Assembly (NCBI RefSeq): GCF_014205015.1
Contig: NZ_JACHMO010000001.1
Location: forward strand, 2,914,001 to 2,978,000
Source of the DNA: Saccharothrix ecbatanensis
GTDB taxonomy: Bacteria > Actinomycetota > Actinomycetes > Mycobacteriales > Pseudonocardiaceae
Direction: 5' to 3'
Length of the DNA stretch: 64,000 nt
This document shows positions 15,371-24,100 of the stretch, piece by piece. Below the pieces are notes generated by a model that ran no database searches, was not told the DNA's origin, and was given only the letters and a program-made list of their open reading frames with translations. Made by a program: the position numbers and the translations under genes. Positions within the stretch are counted from its first letter, which is position 1. The number at the start of each line of letters is the position of its first letter.

Positions 15371-16057
15371 ACTACTGACTGGCCTTCGGACACGGTGGCC
15401 CGTGCACGGGTGCACGCGGCCCTCGGCGAGCCCGCCCGGCTCGCTTTGGTCGAGCTGCTCGTGCTCGGCGACGCCTCACCCGGCGAGGTCGGTCGCGAGC
15501 TCGGCCTGCCCAGCAACCTCCTCGCCCACCACGTCAAGCTGCTCGAACAGGCGGGCGTGGTCGAGCGGTCCCGGTCGGAGGGCGACCACCGGCGCACCTA
15601 CCTGCGGCTGCGCACCTCCGCCCTGGCCGACCTCGTGCCGACGGGGCTGCGCCAAGCGCCCCGGGTCGTGTTCGTGTGCAGCCACAACTCGGCACGCTCG
15701 CAGCTGGCCGCCGCACTCTGGAAGAAGCGCAGCACCGTGCCGACCGCGAGCGCGGGCACCCGACCGGCCGAACGGGTCCACCCGCTGGCCGTCGCCACCG
15801 CCCGCGCCCACGGCCTGTCGCTGACCCGCGCCCGGCCGCACCACCTGGACGACGTGCTCCAACCCGACGACCTGGTCGTCGCGGTGTGCGACAACGCCCA
15901 CGAAGAACTCACCGACCACCACGACCGGCTCCACTGGTCCGTGCCCGACCCGGCCGCCGTCGGCACCGAGGACGCCTTCGCCACCGCCTACCGGGACCTC
16001 GCCGACCGCGTCGAACGCCTCGTGCCCGCCGTCCGCCCCGCCCCCGAGGGATCCTGA
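15368..16057 (+). CDS. ArsR repressor fused to arsenate reductase-like phosphatase domain
   Basis: A 229-residue fusion. Residues 10-95 are an ArsR winged helix (ALGEPARLALVELLVLGDAS, LPSNLLAHHVKLLEQAGVV); residues 98-225 are the ArsC/low-molecular-weight phosphatase fold with CSHNSARS (Cys104, Arg110). The winged-helix part has no cysteine, so it cannot chelate As(III) in the classical way; the only other cysteine is Cys174 in AVCDNAHEE, where normal ArsC has GCGD. Sensing may pass through the reductase domain. Its start codon lies within an operator, implying autorepression. It is followed without spacing by the aquaporin gene. Confidence 0.88.
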   Translation: MTTDWPSDTVARARVHAALGEPARLALVELLVLGDASPGEVGRELGLPSNLLAHHVKLLEQAGVVERSRSEGDHRRTYLRLRTSALADLVPTGLRQAPRVVFVCSHNSARSQLAAALWKKRSTVPTASAGTRPAERVHPLAVATARAHGLSLTRARPHHLDDVLQPDDLVVAVCDNAHEELTDHHDRLHWSVPDPAAVGTEDAFATAYRDLADRVERLVPAVRPAPEGS

Positions 16058-16798
16058 ATGCCCCGCCCGCTCCCCCACCGGCTGGTCGCCGAATACCTCG
16101 GCAGCCTGCTCCTCGCCGCCCTGGTGATCGGCTCCGGCATCGCCGCCCAACGCCTCTCCCCCGGCGACGTCGGCCTGCAACTGCTGGAGAACGCCGCCGC
16201 CACGGCCGTCGGCCTCTTCGCCCTCATCCTGATCTTCGGCCCGGTCAGCGGCGGCCACTTCAACCCCGCCGTGTCCCTCGTGGACGCGATCTTCCGCGGG
16301 CTGGCATGGCGCGACGTCCCCGCCTACGCGCTCGTCCAGGTGCTCGGCTGCGTCACCGGCGCGGTCCTGGCCAACACCATGTTCGAAGCGGCCCCGATCA
16401 GCATCAGCACCACCGAACGGGCCACGGCCGCGCACGGGCTGTCCGAGGTCGTGGCCACAGTCGGCCTGCTGCTGGTCATCTTCTCGCTCGTCAGGTCCGG
16501 CCGGGCCGCCCTCGCGCCCGCCGCCGTCGGCGCCTACATCGGCGCCGCGTACTTCTTCACCAGCTCCACCAGCTTCGCGAACCCGGCCATCACCGTCGGC
16601 CGTGCGTTCAGCGACACGTTCGCAGGCATCGCCCCGAGCTCCGTGCCCGCCTACGTGCTGGCCCAACTCGTCGGCGTGGCGGTGGCCGTGCCGCTGCTGC
16701 GCCTGCTCTACCCCACCCAGACCACCCCGGCTCCGACCGCCCCGGTCCCGTCCACCACCGACAGCACCGCACCCGTCACCGAAGGGCAAGTCCGTTGA
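16058..16798 (+). CDS. MIP-family aquaglyceroporin (AqpS-like)
   Basis: A 246-residue channel with six hydrophobic helices and both NPA boxes (GHFNPAVS and FANPAIT). In some bacteria an aquaglyceroporin in an ars operon releases arsenite made by ArsC; sandwiched here between two ArsC-type genes, the same job is likely. The ATG follows the preceding TGA directly, and its own TGA overlaps the next start (TTGA), so the three genes are one operon. The C terminus is a Pro/Thr-rich cytoplasmic tail. Confidence 0.9.
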   Translation: MPRPLPHRLVAEYLGSLLLAALVIGSGIAAQRLSPGDVGLQLLENAAATAVGLFALILIFGPVSGGHFNPAVSLVDAIFRGLAWRDVPAYALVQVLGCVTGAVLANTMFEAAPISISTTERATAAHGLSEVVATVGLLLVIFSLVRSGRAALAPAAVGAYIGAAYFFTSSTSFANPAITVGRAFSDTFAGIAPSSVPAYVLAQLVGVAVAVPLLRLLYPTQTTPAPTAPVPSTTDSTAPVTEGQVR

Positions 16799-17205
16799 CC
16801 AGCAAGCCCGAAGTCCTGTTCGTCTGCGTGCACAACGCCGGCCGCTCCCAGATGGCCGCCGCGCTGCTCCAGCACTACGCCCTCGGCCGCGTCACGGTCC
16901 GCTCGGCCGGCTCCGCGCCCGCCGACAAGGTCAACCCGGCCGCCGCCGAGGCGTTGGCCGAGCTGGGCCTCGACATCACCGCCGAGGTGCCGTCCAAGCT
17001 CACCACCGAGGACGTCGAAGCCTCCGACGTGGTCATCACCATGGGCTGCGGCGACACCTGCCCCGTCTTCCCCGGCAAGCGTTACCTCGACTGGGAGCTC
17101 GAAGACCCGGCCGGCCAGGGCGTGGACGCCGTCCGCCCCATCCGCGACGACATCGACCGCCGCGTCCGCAACCTGCTCGCAGAACTCCTCGACGCGCCCG
17201 CGTAG
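16795..17205 (+). CDS. arsC: Arsenate reductase (short form)
   Basis: A 136-residue single-domain enzyme: CVHNAGRS nucleophile loop, MGCGDTCPVFPGKRYLDW and RPIRDDIDRRVRNLL. It is the same family as the enzyme at 14595-15254 but lacks the N-terminal helical domain. The TTG start overlaps the aquaporin stop and is preceded by AAGGG. Reduction of arsenate next to an arsenite channel forms a detoxification pair. Confidence 0.92.
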   Translation: MTSKPEVLFVCVHNAGRSQMAAALLQHYALGRVTVRSAGSAPADKVNPAAAEALAELGLDITAEVPSKLTTEDVEASDVVITMGCGDTCPVFPGKRYLDWELEDPAGQGVDAVRPIRDDIDRRVRNLLAELLDAPA

Positions 17206-17279
17206 TCTCGGTGCCCCCGCGAGTCGGACCGTTCGATTCTGGGTAATCCCCACAGCGGACCGACAGCGGAGGTAACCCG

Positions 17280-17996
17280 ATGAGCGCGCGTTTCCAGGAA
17301 CTCGACTGGCGGCGGACGCCCCTGGGCGAACTCGTGCTCCGCCGCCGGTGGGACCCGATGTTCGACCGCGAGGTCCACGAGATCAAGCTCAACGACGAGT
17401 TCCTGATGTCGAGCCTGTTCACCGTGTCCGAAGTGGAAATGGCGCACCTCGCGCTGGCGGGTCTGCCCGCGCCGTTGGACGTCGTCGTGGGCGGGCTCGG
17501 CCTCGGGTACACCGCGCGGACGGTGCTGGAGAACCCGAACGTGCGGTCGATGCTCGTGGTCGACGCGCTCGGCGAGGTCATCGAGTGGCACCGCCAGGGA
17601 CTGCTGCCCGGCGGCGCGGAGTTGGCCGCCGACCCGCGCTGCCGGCTCGTCCACGGCGATTTCTTCGCCCTCGCGCGCTCCGGCCAGGGGCTCGACCCGG
17701 AAGCACCCGGCCGGCGTTTCCACGCGATCATCGTGGACATCGACCACTCGCCGCGCCACCTGCTGCACCCGGACAACGCCGACTTCTACCAGCCGGAAGG
17801 CCTCGGCCGACTGGCCGACAGCCTGCACCCCGGCGGTGTGTTCGCCCTGTGGTCCAACGAGCCGCCGGACGACGAGTACACCGCGGCGCTGACCGACCGG
17901 TTCGAGCACGTCAGCGCCGAGATCGTCCGGTTCCCCAACCCGCTGCAACAACGCGAGGCGACCAGCACGGTCTACGTGGCCAAGACCTCCGGCTGA
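17280..17996 (+). CDS. Spermidine synthase-like methyltransferase-fold protein
   Basis: A 238-residue Rossmann-fold protein. LDVVVGGLGLGYTARTVLENP is the cofactor loop, and VVDALGEVIEWHRQG plus HAIIVDIDHSP match the acidic positions of the spermidine-synthase family. Such proteins transfer aminopropyl or methyl groups; the family marker residues for polyamine binding are not clear, so the substrate is open. A strong GGAGG precedes the ATG. It stands alone downstream of the arsenic operon. Confidence 0.75.
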   Translation: MSARFQELDWRRTPLGELVLRRRWDPMFDREVHEIKLNDEFLMSSLFTVSEVEMAHLALAGLPAPLDVVVGGLGLGYTARTVLENPNVRSMLVVDALGEVIEWHRQGLLPGGAELAADPRCRLVHGDFFALARSGQGLDPEAPGRRFHAIIVDIDHSPRHLLHPDNADFYQPEGLGRLADSLHPGGVFALWSNEPPDDEYTAALTDRFEHVSAEIVRFPNPLQQREATSTVYVAKTSG

Positions 17997-18088
17997 CCGG
18001 TTGCTACGGGTGCGCGAACCCGAACCGCCTCCACGGTCGCGCCACCGGCAGTAAAGTCGGTTCGGAGATCACTTCTTCGGAGGGTGTA

Positions 18089-18235
18089 ATGAAGCGCAAC
18101 ATCACCTGTCCCTGTGGAGAGCCCATCACGGGGCAGGACGAGGACGAACTCGTGGCCAAGACCCAGCAGCACCTCAAGGAGAACCACCCGGGGCACGACT
18201 ACTCCCGGGACGAGATCCTCTTCATGGCTTACTGA
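18089..18235 (+). CDS. DUF1059 small protein
   Basis: A 48-residue protein with the DUF1059 pattern CPCGEPITGQDEDEL and HLKENHPGHD; Cys/His spacing suggests a possible metal site. CGGAGGG lies seven bases upstream of the ATG. Function unknown; small copies like this are frequent in actinomycetes. Confidence 0.8.
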   Translation: MKRNITCPCGEPITGQDEDELVAKTQQHLKENHPGHDYSRDEILFMAY

Positions 18236-18268
18236 GCCGACCCGACAGACGTCCGGCGCGGTCGCGGT

Positions 18269-19936
18269 CTACTTCTTCGGCGTGACGGCGACGGTGAACT
18301 CCACCGTGACCGGCGTGGCCGAGCCGGCCGTGACCGTGCCGCTGATCGCGCCGCCGACCGCTTTCGGTCCGGCGAGCAGCCGGAAGACGAACGTCACCGA
18401 GCCACCCGCGGCCAACTCGTGACCGGCCGCGCACGTCACCGTGCCCTGACCCGCCGGGCACCCGATGTTCTGCCGCGCCGCGCCGTCGAACCCCACCAAC
18501 GCCCGGCCTCGCACGTTGTTGCCCGGGCCGACCACTCGAATGCCGTCGGGTAGCGACAGCACCAGCGTCGGCGACGCCACCGGCGTCCGGCCGGTGTTGC
18601 GGATGGTGACGGGCACGTCCACGGGCGGCCCACCGGTGTTCATGGTGAAGCCATGCGGCACGACCGGCACCAACGGCTCCGCCACGGGCTCGACGGTGGT
18701 GGTCGGCGCCGCGGCAGTGGACTCCGCGGGCGGCACCGGTTCCGCTGGACCGTTGGCCGGTTCCCCCGTGGTCAACGGAGTCGCGCCGGACAGCTCGGTG
18801 GGCACGGACGACGGCTCCGAGGTGGCCGCGAACGTCGGCGAGTCGGACGACCGCGAGTCGACGCTCACCGTGGGCGGCAGGGCTTCCGGCATCGGGACGA
18901 CGGCCTGGCGCTCGCTGTTCAGACCCCACACGACGGCTACCACCACCGCGGTGGTCGACGCGGCGACGCCGAGCCAGGGCCCGACCGAGTGAGCCGCCGC
19001 ACCCGCACCCGCCGCCGTGCCCGCCTTGGCAGCGCCCGCCGACGCGGCCAGGTAGCCGGTGACACCGGTGCCCAGCACCAGCGGCGCGATCACCGCGCGC
19101 AGCGTGCCGTTGACGTCGGCGAGTTCGGCGGCGAGGGCACGGCAGTCCACGCACTCGTCCAGGTGCGCCTCGACCTGCGCCGCTTCACGCCGGTTGAGGC
19201 CGCCGCGGGTCCACGCGCCGAGCTTCGCCACGGTGGCACGGCAGCGGTTCGCCTGGTTGCGCGCCAGATGCGCCTGGAGGTAGGCGGTCTTGAGGCCTTC
19301 ACGGGCCCGGTAGGCCAACGCGGAGGCGCCGTTCGCGGTCAGCCCGAGCAGCGGCGCCAGCTCGGAGGCGGTCTGGCCCTCGATCTCCGTCTGCCACAAC
19401 ACGGTCTGCCAGCGCTCGGGCAGGCTCGCGAACGCCATGGTGGCCAGCGACCGCTCCAACGTCTCCACCGCCGGGTCGCGGAAGGGCACCGTGGTGACCT
19501 TCTCCACGCCCGAGACCGCCTCGACGTCGTCCACCAGCCTGAGCCGCTTGTCCCGCCGCGTCCGGTCGTACGCGCTGTGCCGCACCGCCGTCAGCAGGTA
19601 GGCGCGGAACGCCGAGTCCGGCCCGAGACCCGCCCGCAGCACGTCGAGCACCTTGGCGAACGCGTCCGAGACCAGGTCGTCGGCTTCCGCGTTCGACCGG
19701 GACAGGTGCCGGGCCAGGTTTCGGGCGGCCGTGACGTGACGCTCGTAGAGCAGCCCGTACGCCTGGATCTCCCCGCCGCGCACGGCTTCGATCAGCTCCG
19801 GGTCGGACGGTGGCCGGGACTGCTGCGGCACCTCCCCGCTCTCCCCGTGCAGGGCGTGGTCGAGGTCGTCGCGCAGGACCGCCAAGTCGGCGGTCTCCCA
19901 CCGGTCCAGGGCGTGCTCGTCGGGATGCCCGATCAA
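18269..19936 (-). CDS. ECF sigma factor fused to membrane anti-sigma and extracytoplasmic domain
   Basis: A 555-residue single chain. Region 2 lies at about 48-128 (GLLYERHVTAARNLARHLS, AFRAYLLTAVRHSAYDRTRR) and region 4 at about 165-222. It continues into a zinc-finger anti-sigma motif (HLDECVDC: His258, Cys262, Cys265; Cys232 may be the fourth ligand), one membrane helix (about 317-338), a Pro/Thr/Ser linker and a C-terminal beta-sandwich (about 430-553, DUF11/CARD-like: VDVPVTIRNTGRTP). So sensor, anchor and sigma are one molecule, presumably freed by proteolysis. A TTG start follows AAGGAG. Confidence 0.85.
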   Translation of the reverse strand: MIGHPDEHALDRWETADLAVLRDDLDHALHGESGEVPQQSRPPSDPELIEAVRGGEIQAYGLLYERHVTAARNLARHLSRSNAEADDLVSDAFAKVLDVLRAGLGPDSAFRAYLLTAVRHSAYDRTRRDKRLRLVDDVEAVSGVEKVTTVPFRDPAVETLERSLATMAFASLPERWQTVLWQTEIEGQTASELAPLLGLTANGASALAYRAREGLKTAYLQAHLARNQANRCRATVAKLGAWTRGGLNRREAAQVEAHLDECVDCRALAAELADVNGTLRAVIAPLVLGTGVTGYLAASAGAAKAGTAAGAGAAAHSVGPWLGVAASTTAVVVAVVWGLNSERQAVVPMPEALPPTVSVDSRSSDSPTFAATSEPSSVPTELSGATPLTTGEPANGPAEPVPPAESTAAAPTTTVEPVAEPLVPVVPHGFTMNTGGPPVDVPVTIRNTGRTPVASPTLVLSLPDGIRVVGPGNNVRGRALVGFDGAARQNIGCPAGQGTVTCAAGHELAAGGSVTFVFRLLAGPKAVGGAISGTVTAGSATPVTVEFTVAVTPKK

Positions 19937-20153
19937 CCGGACGTCTCCTTCCCGGCACGGTTTGTATGCACGGAGTGCAATATGGACCTTATCGAAGGAC
20001 CAGCGGCAAGTTTCATCGAGATACCCTCTGCCGGACCAGCCTTTCCACCCGACCGATGCAACGCGAGCATGATCGGCACGAGAGCGCGTGTCCGTACACG
20101 GCGGACCGCGCGCACCGCCCAGGGCCTGAGGGACGTCACGCAGGGGCTATCCG

Positions 20154-21311
20154 TCAGCGGTCCAGGGCCTGGGTGATGTCGTCCCAGATGTCGTCCGCGT
20201 CTTCGATGCCCACGGACAGCCGGATCGTCCCGCCGCTGATGCCGTTGGCGTTCAGCTGCTCCTCGGTGAGCTGGCGGTGCGAGGTGCTGGCCGGGTGCAG
20301 CACCAACGTCTCGGTGCCGCCCAACGACGGCGCCAGGCGGACCAGGCCGAGGCCGGTGACGAACCGCCGGCCCGCGTCCGCGTCCGCCAGGTCGAACGAG
20401 AAGGTGCTGCCGTAGCCGTCGATGAACCGGGACGCGACGGCGTGGCTGGGGTGGGTGTCGAGGCCGGGCCAGTGCACCTCCCCCACCGCCGGGTGTTCCG
20501 CCAGCCGTCGGGCCAGAATCCCGGCGTTGCGCTCGTGCTTCCGGACGCGCAGCGCCAGGGTGTTCATGCCGCGGATGGTGAGCCAGGCGGCGAACGGGTC
20601 CGGCGTGACGCCCAGCTCGATGGAGTGGTGCCAGGTCGCGCGGTGACGGTCGGCGTCGGCGAAGACCGCCACGCCGCCCGTCACGTCGCTGTGGCCGCCG
20701 AGGTACTTGGTGGTCGAGTGGACGACGACGTCCGCGCCGTGCTCGATCGGGCGGCACAGCAGCGGTGAGGCGAACGTGTTGTCCACGACCACGAGCACGT
20801 CGTCACCCGGGACGGCGGCGAGCGCGGGCAGGTCGCTGACGTGGCCCGTGGGGTTGGCGATCGTCTCCAGGTAGAGGACCTTGGTCTCGGGGCGCAGCGC
20901 GGCGCGGACCTCCTCCGGGTCGTGGCCGCCGACGTAGGTCACGGCGATGCCCCAGCGTTCCTCCAGGTCGTGCAGGAGGGCGAGGGTGCCGCCGTAGAGC
21001 GCGTGCTGGGCGATCATGTGGTCACCGGTCTTGAGGTTCCCGAGCAGCACGGCGTTGATCGCGCCCATCCCCGAGGCGGTGGCGAGAGCCGCCGCACCGC
21101 CTTCGAGGGCCGCGACGGCGTTCTCCAGCGCCCGAACCGTGGGGTTGCCGAGCCGGCTGTACACGAACGCGCCGTCCGGCCGCGTCATGCCGTCGGCGAA
21201 GGCATCCAGGTCGTCGAACGAGAAGCCGGAGGTCTGGTACAGCGGCACGGACAGGGGCCTGCTGGTCAGGGTGGGTACTTCGGTGTGCACAACGCGGGTG
21301 TCGGGCTTCAT
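20154..21311 (-). CDS. Trans-sulfuration PLP enzyme (cystathionine gamma-synthase/lyase family)
   Basis: A 385-residue Cys/Met-metabolism enzyme. Visible marks: TRVVHTEVPT, YSRLGNPTVRALENAVAALEGG, and the PLP lysine in HSTTKYLGGHSD. Members include cystathionine synthase and lyase and methionine gamma-lyase, which the sequence alone does not separate. It is divergent from a MocR-type regulator 61 bp away, which probably controls it in response to PLP or a sulfur amino acid. Confidence 0.88.
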   Translation of the reverse strand: MKPDTRVVHTEVPTLTSRPLSVPLYQTSGFSFDDLDAFADGMTRPDGAFVYSRLGNPTVRALENAVAALEGGAAALATASGMGAINAVLLGNLKTGDHMIAQHALYGGTLALLHDLEERWGIAVTYVGGHDPEEVRAALRPETKVLYLETIANPTGHVSDLPALAAVPGDDVLVVVDNTFASPLLCRPIEHGADVVVHSTTKYLGGHSDVTGGVAVFADADRHRATWHHSIELGVTPDPFAAWLTIRGMNTLALRVRKHERNAGILARRLAEHPAVGEVHWPGLDTHPSHAVASRFIDGYGSTFSFDLADADAGRRFVTGLGLVRLAPSLGGTETLVLHPASTSHRQLTEEQLNANGISGGTIRLSVGIEDADDIWDDITQALDR

Positions 21312-21350
21312 GACACGAGCTTGCCGCGCGGAAGTGGTCTGGGAGTAGAT

Positions 21351-21368
21351 CCAATTCGGTTAGATTGG
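21351..21368. promoter_or_regulatory. Candidate MocR operator in divergent promoter
   Basis: CCAAT-N8-ATTGG inverted repeat between the PLP-enzyme gene and the MocR gene. TAGATT at 21361-21366, a possible -10 element, is only six bases before the MocR ATG, suggesting a leaderless transcript and repression of both genes from this site. Confidence 0.5.
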
Positions 21369-21372
21369 TCCG

Positions 21373-22776
21373 ATGGTGAAACCAATCGCCGTGGACGACC
21401 TCGCGGGACGGCTCGGGCGCTGGTCGGCGGGCCGGGGCTCGCTGTACCTGCTGCTCGCCGCACGCCTGCGCGAGTTGATCGACGAAGGGCTGCTGCCCTC
21501 GGGCACGTTGTTGCCGCCGGACCGGTCGCTGGCCTCGGGGCTCGCGGTCGGGCGGACGACCGTGATCGCCGCGTACGACCTGCTCCGGCAGGAGGGGCGG
21601 CTGACCCGGCGGCGCGGAAGCGGGACGTGGGTGTCACCGGGTGGCCGTGCGGCGGCCGCCCGTGAAGAGACGGCGAACCCGATGTTCGTGAACCTCCTGG
21701 AGCCACCCGACGGTGTGCTCCAGTTCGCGTGCGCCGGGCCGTTGTCGCCGCCCGCCGGTCTGGTCGGGGCGCATCGGCGGGCGGTGGACCGGCTCGGTGC
21801 CGTGGACCTGGGTTATCACCCGTCCGGGCACCCGGCGCTGCGTGCCGCGCTCGCCGCCAGGTACCGCGATCTCGGCGTGCCGACGACGGCGGACCAGATC
21901 CTGGTGACCACCGGGGCGCAGCAGGCGTTGGCGCTGCTGACCCGCGCGTTGGTGCGGCCGGGTGACGAGGTGCTGGTGGAGGCGCCGACGTACCCCGGTG
22001 CGCTGGACCTGTTCCGGGAGGCCGGGGCGGTGGTCCGGGCGGACGACGACCTCGCGGGCGCGTTGGGTCGGGGCAAACCGGTGTTGGTGTACGCGATGCC
22101 CGCGTTCCGCAACCCCAGCGGCACGTCGTGGAGCCCGTTGGAACGGCGGCGGCTGATCCGGGTGGCGGGCGACGTGCCGGTGATCTTCGACGAGGTGTTG
22201 GCCGAGTTGGACCTGACCGGCGCGCCGGTGCGACCGCCCGACGCGGAGGCCGTCACCGTGGGGTCGTTGAGCAAGGTGGTGTGGGGCGGGCTGCGGGTCG
22301 GCTGGGTGCGGGCCGACGCGTCGCTCGTCGCCCGGCTGGCGCGGTTCAAGGCGGTGCAGGACCTGGGCAGCGCGGTGCTGGACCAGCTGGCGGCGGTGGA
22401 GTTGTTGGCGGACTTCGACGCGGTGCGGTCGGCGCGCGTGACGGCGCTGCGGCGGCAGCACGACCACCTGTGCGGACTGCTTCGGGAAGAGCTGCCGGAG
22501 TGGGAGTTCACGCCCGCGCTGGGTGGCCAGACGCTGTGGGTCCGGCTGCCCGGCGTGAACGCCGCGTCCTACGCCCAGGTGGCGTTGCGGCACGGGGTGG
22601 CCGTGCTGCCCGGTGGTTCGCTCGACCCGACCGGTGGCAGCGGCGACCGGCTCCGGCTGCCGTTCACCGCGGAACCCGAGGTGATCAGCACCGCCGTTGT
22701 CGCGCTGGCCGCCGCGTGGCGCGCGTTCGCGGCCGACCCGATCCGCCCGCCGCTCGTGGCCTCGATGTCCGTCTGA
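21373..22776 (+). CDS. MocR-family regulator (GntR helix-turn-helix plus aminotransferase-like domain)
   Basis: A 467-residue regulator. The N-terminal winged helix is GntR-like (LLPSGTLLPPDRSLASGLAVG, TTVIAAYDLLRQEG) and the remainder resembles class I aminotransferases, with the PLP lysine expected in GSLSKVVWGG and the ligand segment YHPSGHPALRAAL. MocR proteins sense PLP aldimines and often regulate a divergent PLP enzyme, as placed here. Start ATG at 21373 appears leaderless. Confidence 0.88.
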   Translation: MVKPIAVDDLAGRLGRWSAGRGSLYLLLAARLRELIDEGLLPSGTLLPPDRSLASGLAVGRTTVIAAYDLLRQEGRLTRRRGSGTWVSPGGRAAAAREETANPMFVNLLEPPDGVLQFACAGPLSPPAGLVGAHRRAVDRLGAVDLGYHPSGHPALRAALAARYRDLGVPTTADQILVTTGAQQALALLTRALVRPGDEVLVEAPTYPGALDLFREAGAVVRADDDLAGALGRGKPVLVYAMPAFRNPSGTSWSPLERRRLIRVAGDVPVIFDEVLAELDLTGAPVRPPDAEAVTVGSLSKVVWGGLRVGWVRADASLVARLARFKAVQDLGSAVLDQLAAVELLADFDAVRSARVTALRRQHDHLCGLLREELPEWEFTPALGGQTLWVRLPGVNAASYAQVALRHGVAVLPGGSLDPTGGSGDRLRLPFTAEPEVISTAVVALAAAWRAFAADPIRPPLVASMSV

Positions 22777-22882
22777 CCAGCGGTGGGGTGAGCTGGTGTG
22801 GAGTGAGCTGCCTCACGGCCTGTCACAGCCTCCGGTGCCGCGGTGTCTTGTGCTCGAACCGCTGGAACACAGAGGAGAAACC

Positions 22883-24100
22883 ATGGCTGTGAACACCGAT
22901 GTGGTCGTGATCGGCGGCGGGTACGCCGGGGTCATGGCGGCCAATCGCCTGCGGCAGCGCGACGACGTGACCGTGACCCTGATCAACCCGCGGCCGACGT
23001 TCGTCGACCGGGTCCGCCTGCACCAACTGGTCGGCAGCACGCACGACGCGGTGGTCGACTACAAGGACGTGCTGGCCGAGGGCGTCCGGCTGGTGGTCGA
23101 CAGCGTGACCCGGATCGGCGCGGCCGAGCGCGGTGTGACGTTGGCGTCCGGCGGCACGGTCGGCTACGACTACCTGATCTACGCGGTGGGCAGTGGCAGC
23201 GCCGACCCGACCGTGCCCGGCGCGGCCGAGTTCGCCTACCCGATCGCCACCCTGGAGGACGTGCGGCGGCTGCTGCCGGTTCTCGACGCCGCGTCCGCCA
23301 CGGCCCCGGTGACGGTGGTCGGAGCCGGCCCGACCGGCATCGAGACCGCCACCGAGCTGGCGGAGGCCGGCCGCGCGGTGACCCTGGTGTGCGGCGGCGT
23401 GCTCGGCCCGTACCTGCACGCCCGGGGCCGGCGCTCGGTCGCCAAGCAGATGGCCAGGCTCGGCGTGACGGTGCTCGACGGCCCCGGCTCGAAGGTGACG
23501 GCCGTGACGCGTGACGCCGTGCGGCTCGCCGACGGCCGCGAGCTGCCGAGCGGGGTGACGATCTGGACCGCGGGCTTCGGCGTGCCCGACCTGGCCAGGC
23601 GCAGTGGGCTGAGCACCGACGCCCTGGGTCGTCTGCGCACGGACGAGACGTTGACCAGCATGGACGACGTGCGGATCGTCGCGGCCGGTGACTCGGCGGC
23701 GCCGTCGGACCTGCCGCTGCGGATGAGCTGCCAGGCCGCGATTCCGCTGGGCGCGCGGGCCGCCGACACGGTGCTGAGCCGGATCGACGGTGAGGAACCC
23801 TCGACGCTCAACCACGTGTTCGCGGGTCAGTGCATCAGCTTGGGGCGCAGCGCCGGCATCTTCCAGTTCGCCCACCGCTACGACGTCGCGGTGGGGTTCC
23901 ACATCGGCGGTGGCCTCGGCGCGAAGGTGAAGGAGATCGTGTGCAAGGGGATCGTCGGGCACCTGGCCGGTGAGGCGGGCAAGCCCGGCTCGTACCGCCT
24001 GCACCGCGTCTCAGGCGGCCGTAAGCGCCAGGAGCTGCTCGCGGCCCGGAACAGCGGAACGCCGACCGCCGACCAGAAGGATCCCGCTCAGAAGGTGTAG
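22883..24100 (+). CDS. FAD/NAD-dependent oxidoreductase (type II NADH dehydrogenase-like)
   Basis: A 405-residue flavoprotein with VVVIGGGYAGVMAANRL (FAD) and VTVVGAGPTGIETATEL (NAD(P)H), and the C-terminal VRIVAAGDSA segment that closes over FAD. No membrane helix is evident; NDH-2 enzymes bind peripherally and pass electrons to quinone. GAGGAG precedes the ATG, so the longer frame starting at 22697 is not needed. Its last 13 bp overlap the convergent secreted-nuclease gene. Confidence 0.85.
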   Translation: MAVNTDVVVIGGGYAGVMAANRLRQRDDVTVTLINPRPTFVDRVRLHQLVGSTHDAVVDYKDVLAEGVRLVVDSVTRIGAAERGVTLASGGTVGYDYLIYAVGSGSADPTVPGAAEFAYPIATLEDVRRLLPVLDAASATAPVTVVGAGPTGIETATELAEAGRAVTLVCGGVLGPYLHARGRRSVAKQMARLGVTVLDGPGSKVTAVTRDAVRLADGRELPSGVTIWTAGFGVPDLARRSGLSTDALGRLRTDETLTSMDDVRIVAAGDSAAPSDLPLRMSCQAAIPLGARAADTVLSRIDGEEPSTLNHVFAGQCISLGRSAGIFQFAHRYDVAVGFHIGGGLGAKVKEIVCKGIVGHLAGEAGKPGSYRLHRVSGGRKRQELLAARNSGTPTADQKDPAQKV

